From assembly GCA_016201645.1 (NCBI GenBank), contig JACQCL010000147.1, positions 1 through 6,238 on the forward strand: 6,238 bases of DNA, written 5' to 3'. The notes beneath the pieces were generated by a model. The model saw only the letters and a list, made by a program, of their open reading frames with translations, was not told the origin of the DNA and ran no database searches. Position numbers and translations under genes: made by a program. Source of the stretch: Candidatus Rokuibacteriota bacterium. Its GTDB lineage: Bacteria; Methylomirabilota; Methylomirabilia; Rokubacteriales; CSP1-6. Positions 5,530 to 6,238 of the stretch are shown in pieces (the stretch's first letter is position 1; every line of letters starts with the position of its first letter).

Positions 5530-6238
5530 TCAAATGCTCTCCCCGGCGATCAAATCCTCGTAGCTTTCGCGGCGCCTGACGATCGAGTAGCGGCTCCCGT
5601 CCACGAGCACCTCCGCGGCCCGCGGGCGGGCGTTGTAGTTGGAGGCCATGGCGAACCCGTAGGCGCCCGCGCTCATCACCGCCAGGAGGTCACCCTCGTC
5701 CACTTGGGGGAGCGCGCGGTCCTTGGCCAGGAAGTCGCCGGATTCGCAGACCGGGCCGACGACATCCACGGTGAGCTGAGGCCGGCCGCGGGATTCCCGA
5801 ACGGGCAGAACCTCGTGGTAGGCGTCGTAGAGGCTCGGGCGGATCAGATCGTTCATGGCCGCGTCCACGACCACGAACCGCTTGTCGCCTGTCTCTTTGT
5901 TGTAAAGCACCCGCGTCAGGAGGAGGCCGGCGTTCCCTACCATCGAGCGCCCCGGCTCGAGGATCACCGTCACTCCGAGCGGCGCGACGGCAGGGAGAAC
6001 CGCGTTAGCCAGGTCGCGCGGGGTCGCCGGCTCCTCGTCCCGGTAGCGGATCCCGAGCCCGCCTCCCACGTCGAGTAAGCGGATGGGAATCCCCTGCGAT
6101 TGAAGGGCCCTCACCAGCTCCACGACTCGCGCCACCGCGTCGCGGATGGGGCTCACCTTGATCAGCTGGGAGCCGATGTGCATGTGGACGCCCACCACCT
6201 CGATGCCGGCAAGCCGGTGGGCATTGTCGTACTCGGAC
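5530..6238 (-). CDS. lysA: Diaminopimelate decarboxylase, C-terminal part (5' end beyond window)
   Basis: PLP enzyme of fold type III that decarboxylates meso-DAP to L-lysine, the last step of the pathway. 235 codons are visible out of about 410-420 typical, so the N-terminal part with the PLP lysine lies outside the window. The frame is open to the right edge, with the first visible residues SEYDNAHRLAGIEVVGVHMHIGSQL; the internal GTG at 6198 is not a start. Motifs in order: GVHMHIGSQ, the Gly-rich phosphate loop LDVGGGLGIRY, EPGRSMVGNAG with the substrate Arg, the dimer/active-site VGPVCESGDFLAKDR, and AYGFAMASNYNARPRAAEVLV with the conserved Tyr. The order excludes arginine or ornithine decarboxylases as the simplest reading, and the dapA neighbour supports LysA. 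It is probably the first or an early gene of the operon, with the promoter and perhaps dapF off to the right. Confidence 0.96.
   Translation of the reverse strand, partial: SEYDNAHRLAGIEVVGVHMHIGSQLIKVSPIRDAVARVVELVRALQSQGIPIRLLDVGGGLGIRYRDEEPATPRDLANAVLPAVAPLGVTVILEPGRSMVGNAGLLLTRVLYNKETGDKRFVVVDAAMNDLIRPSLYDAYHEVLPVRESRGRPQLTVDVVGPVCESGDFLAKDRALPQVDEGDLLAVMSAGAYGFAMASNYNARPRAAEVLVDGSRYSIVRRRESYEDLIAGESI

Noticed and set aside
6181..6198. GTG at 6198 as the start of lysA
   Set aside because: The frame remains open to the window edge with typical LysA residues upstream, and the required PLP-lysine domain must lie further upstream.
1..6238. Mobile element, phage, toxin-antitoxin, defence or CRISPR content
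   Set aside because: All coding space is explained by biosynthetic and sigma-related genes. No transposase, integrase or regularly spaced repeats are seen.

Overview
The window is 6.2 kb of GC-rich DNA (roughly two thirds G+C by eye) carrying nine genes, all on the minus strand and tightly packed. It therefore reads as one operon running from right to left. It is ordinary bacterial chromosome: there is no IS element, phage gene, CRISPR array, tRNA or rRNA. Gene content, DapL-type lysine synthesis and codon use suggest a high-GC environmental bacterium, for example Rokubacteria/Methylomirabilota (NC10) or a deltaproteobacterial-type lineage. That placement is an inference from general resemblance, not a measured one.

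In transcription order the genes are: lysA (3' part only, entering from the right edge), dapA, dapB (broken), an FAH-superfamily hydrolase, dapL, folB, folK, an ECF sigma factor, and a single-pass membrane protein that is probably its anti-sigma partner and runs off the left edge. The first block is the diaminopimelate/lysine pathway. DapA makes hydroxytetrahydrodipicolinate, DapB reduces it, DapL aminates tetrahydrodipicolinate directly to LL-DAP, and LysA decarboxylates meso-DAP to lysine. No dapC, dapD or dapE is seen, which fits the one-step aminotransferase variant. dapF is not in the window. The second block is two consecutive folate steps (FolB, FolK). The third is a regulatory pair.

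Coupling is very tight through most of the operon. FAH/dapL overlap as TGATG, dapL/folB overlap as GTGA, folK and the sigma gene abut with no gap, and the sigma stop is 3 bases from the anti-sigma start. The looser stretches are the two sides of dapB: about 80 bases after dapA and about 50 bases before the FAH gene. Both hold hairpin-forming sequence, including two copies of a 21-base repeat in opposite orientation.

The main anomaly is dapB. Its first ~170 residues and last 34 residues are canonical, but about 65-70 codons between them are missing and the two parts lie in different frames. The DNA as given cannot encode a working dihydrodipicolinate reductase, so it is either a real lesion or an assembly collapse. 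Other points are an exact 24-bp tandem duplication at the dapL 3' end that duplicates the folB ribosome-binding site, a FolB with Gln at a usual catalytic Glu position, an FAH hydrolase inside the lysine cluster, and a probable anti-sigma factor without the zinc-binding motif. I found no convincing new multi-gene system.
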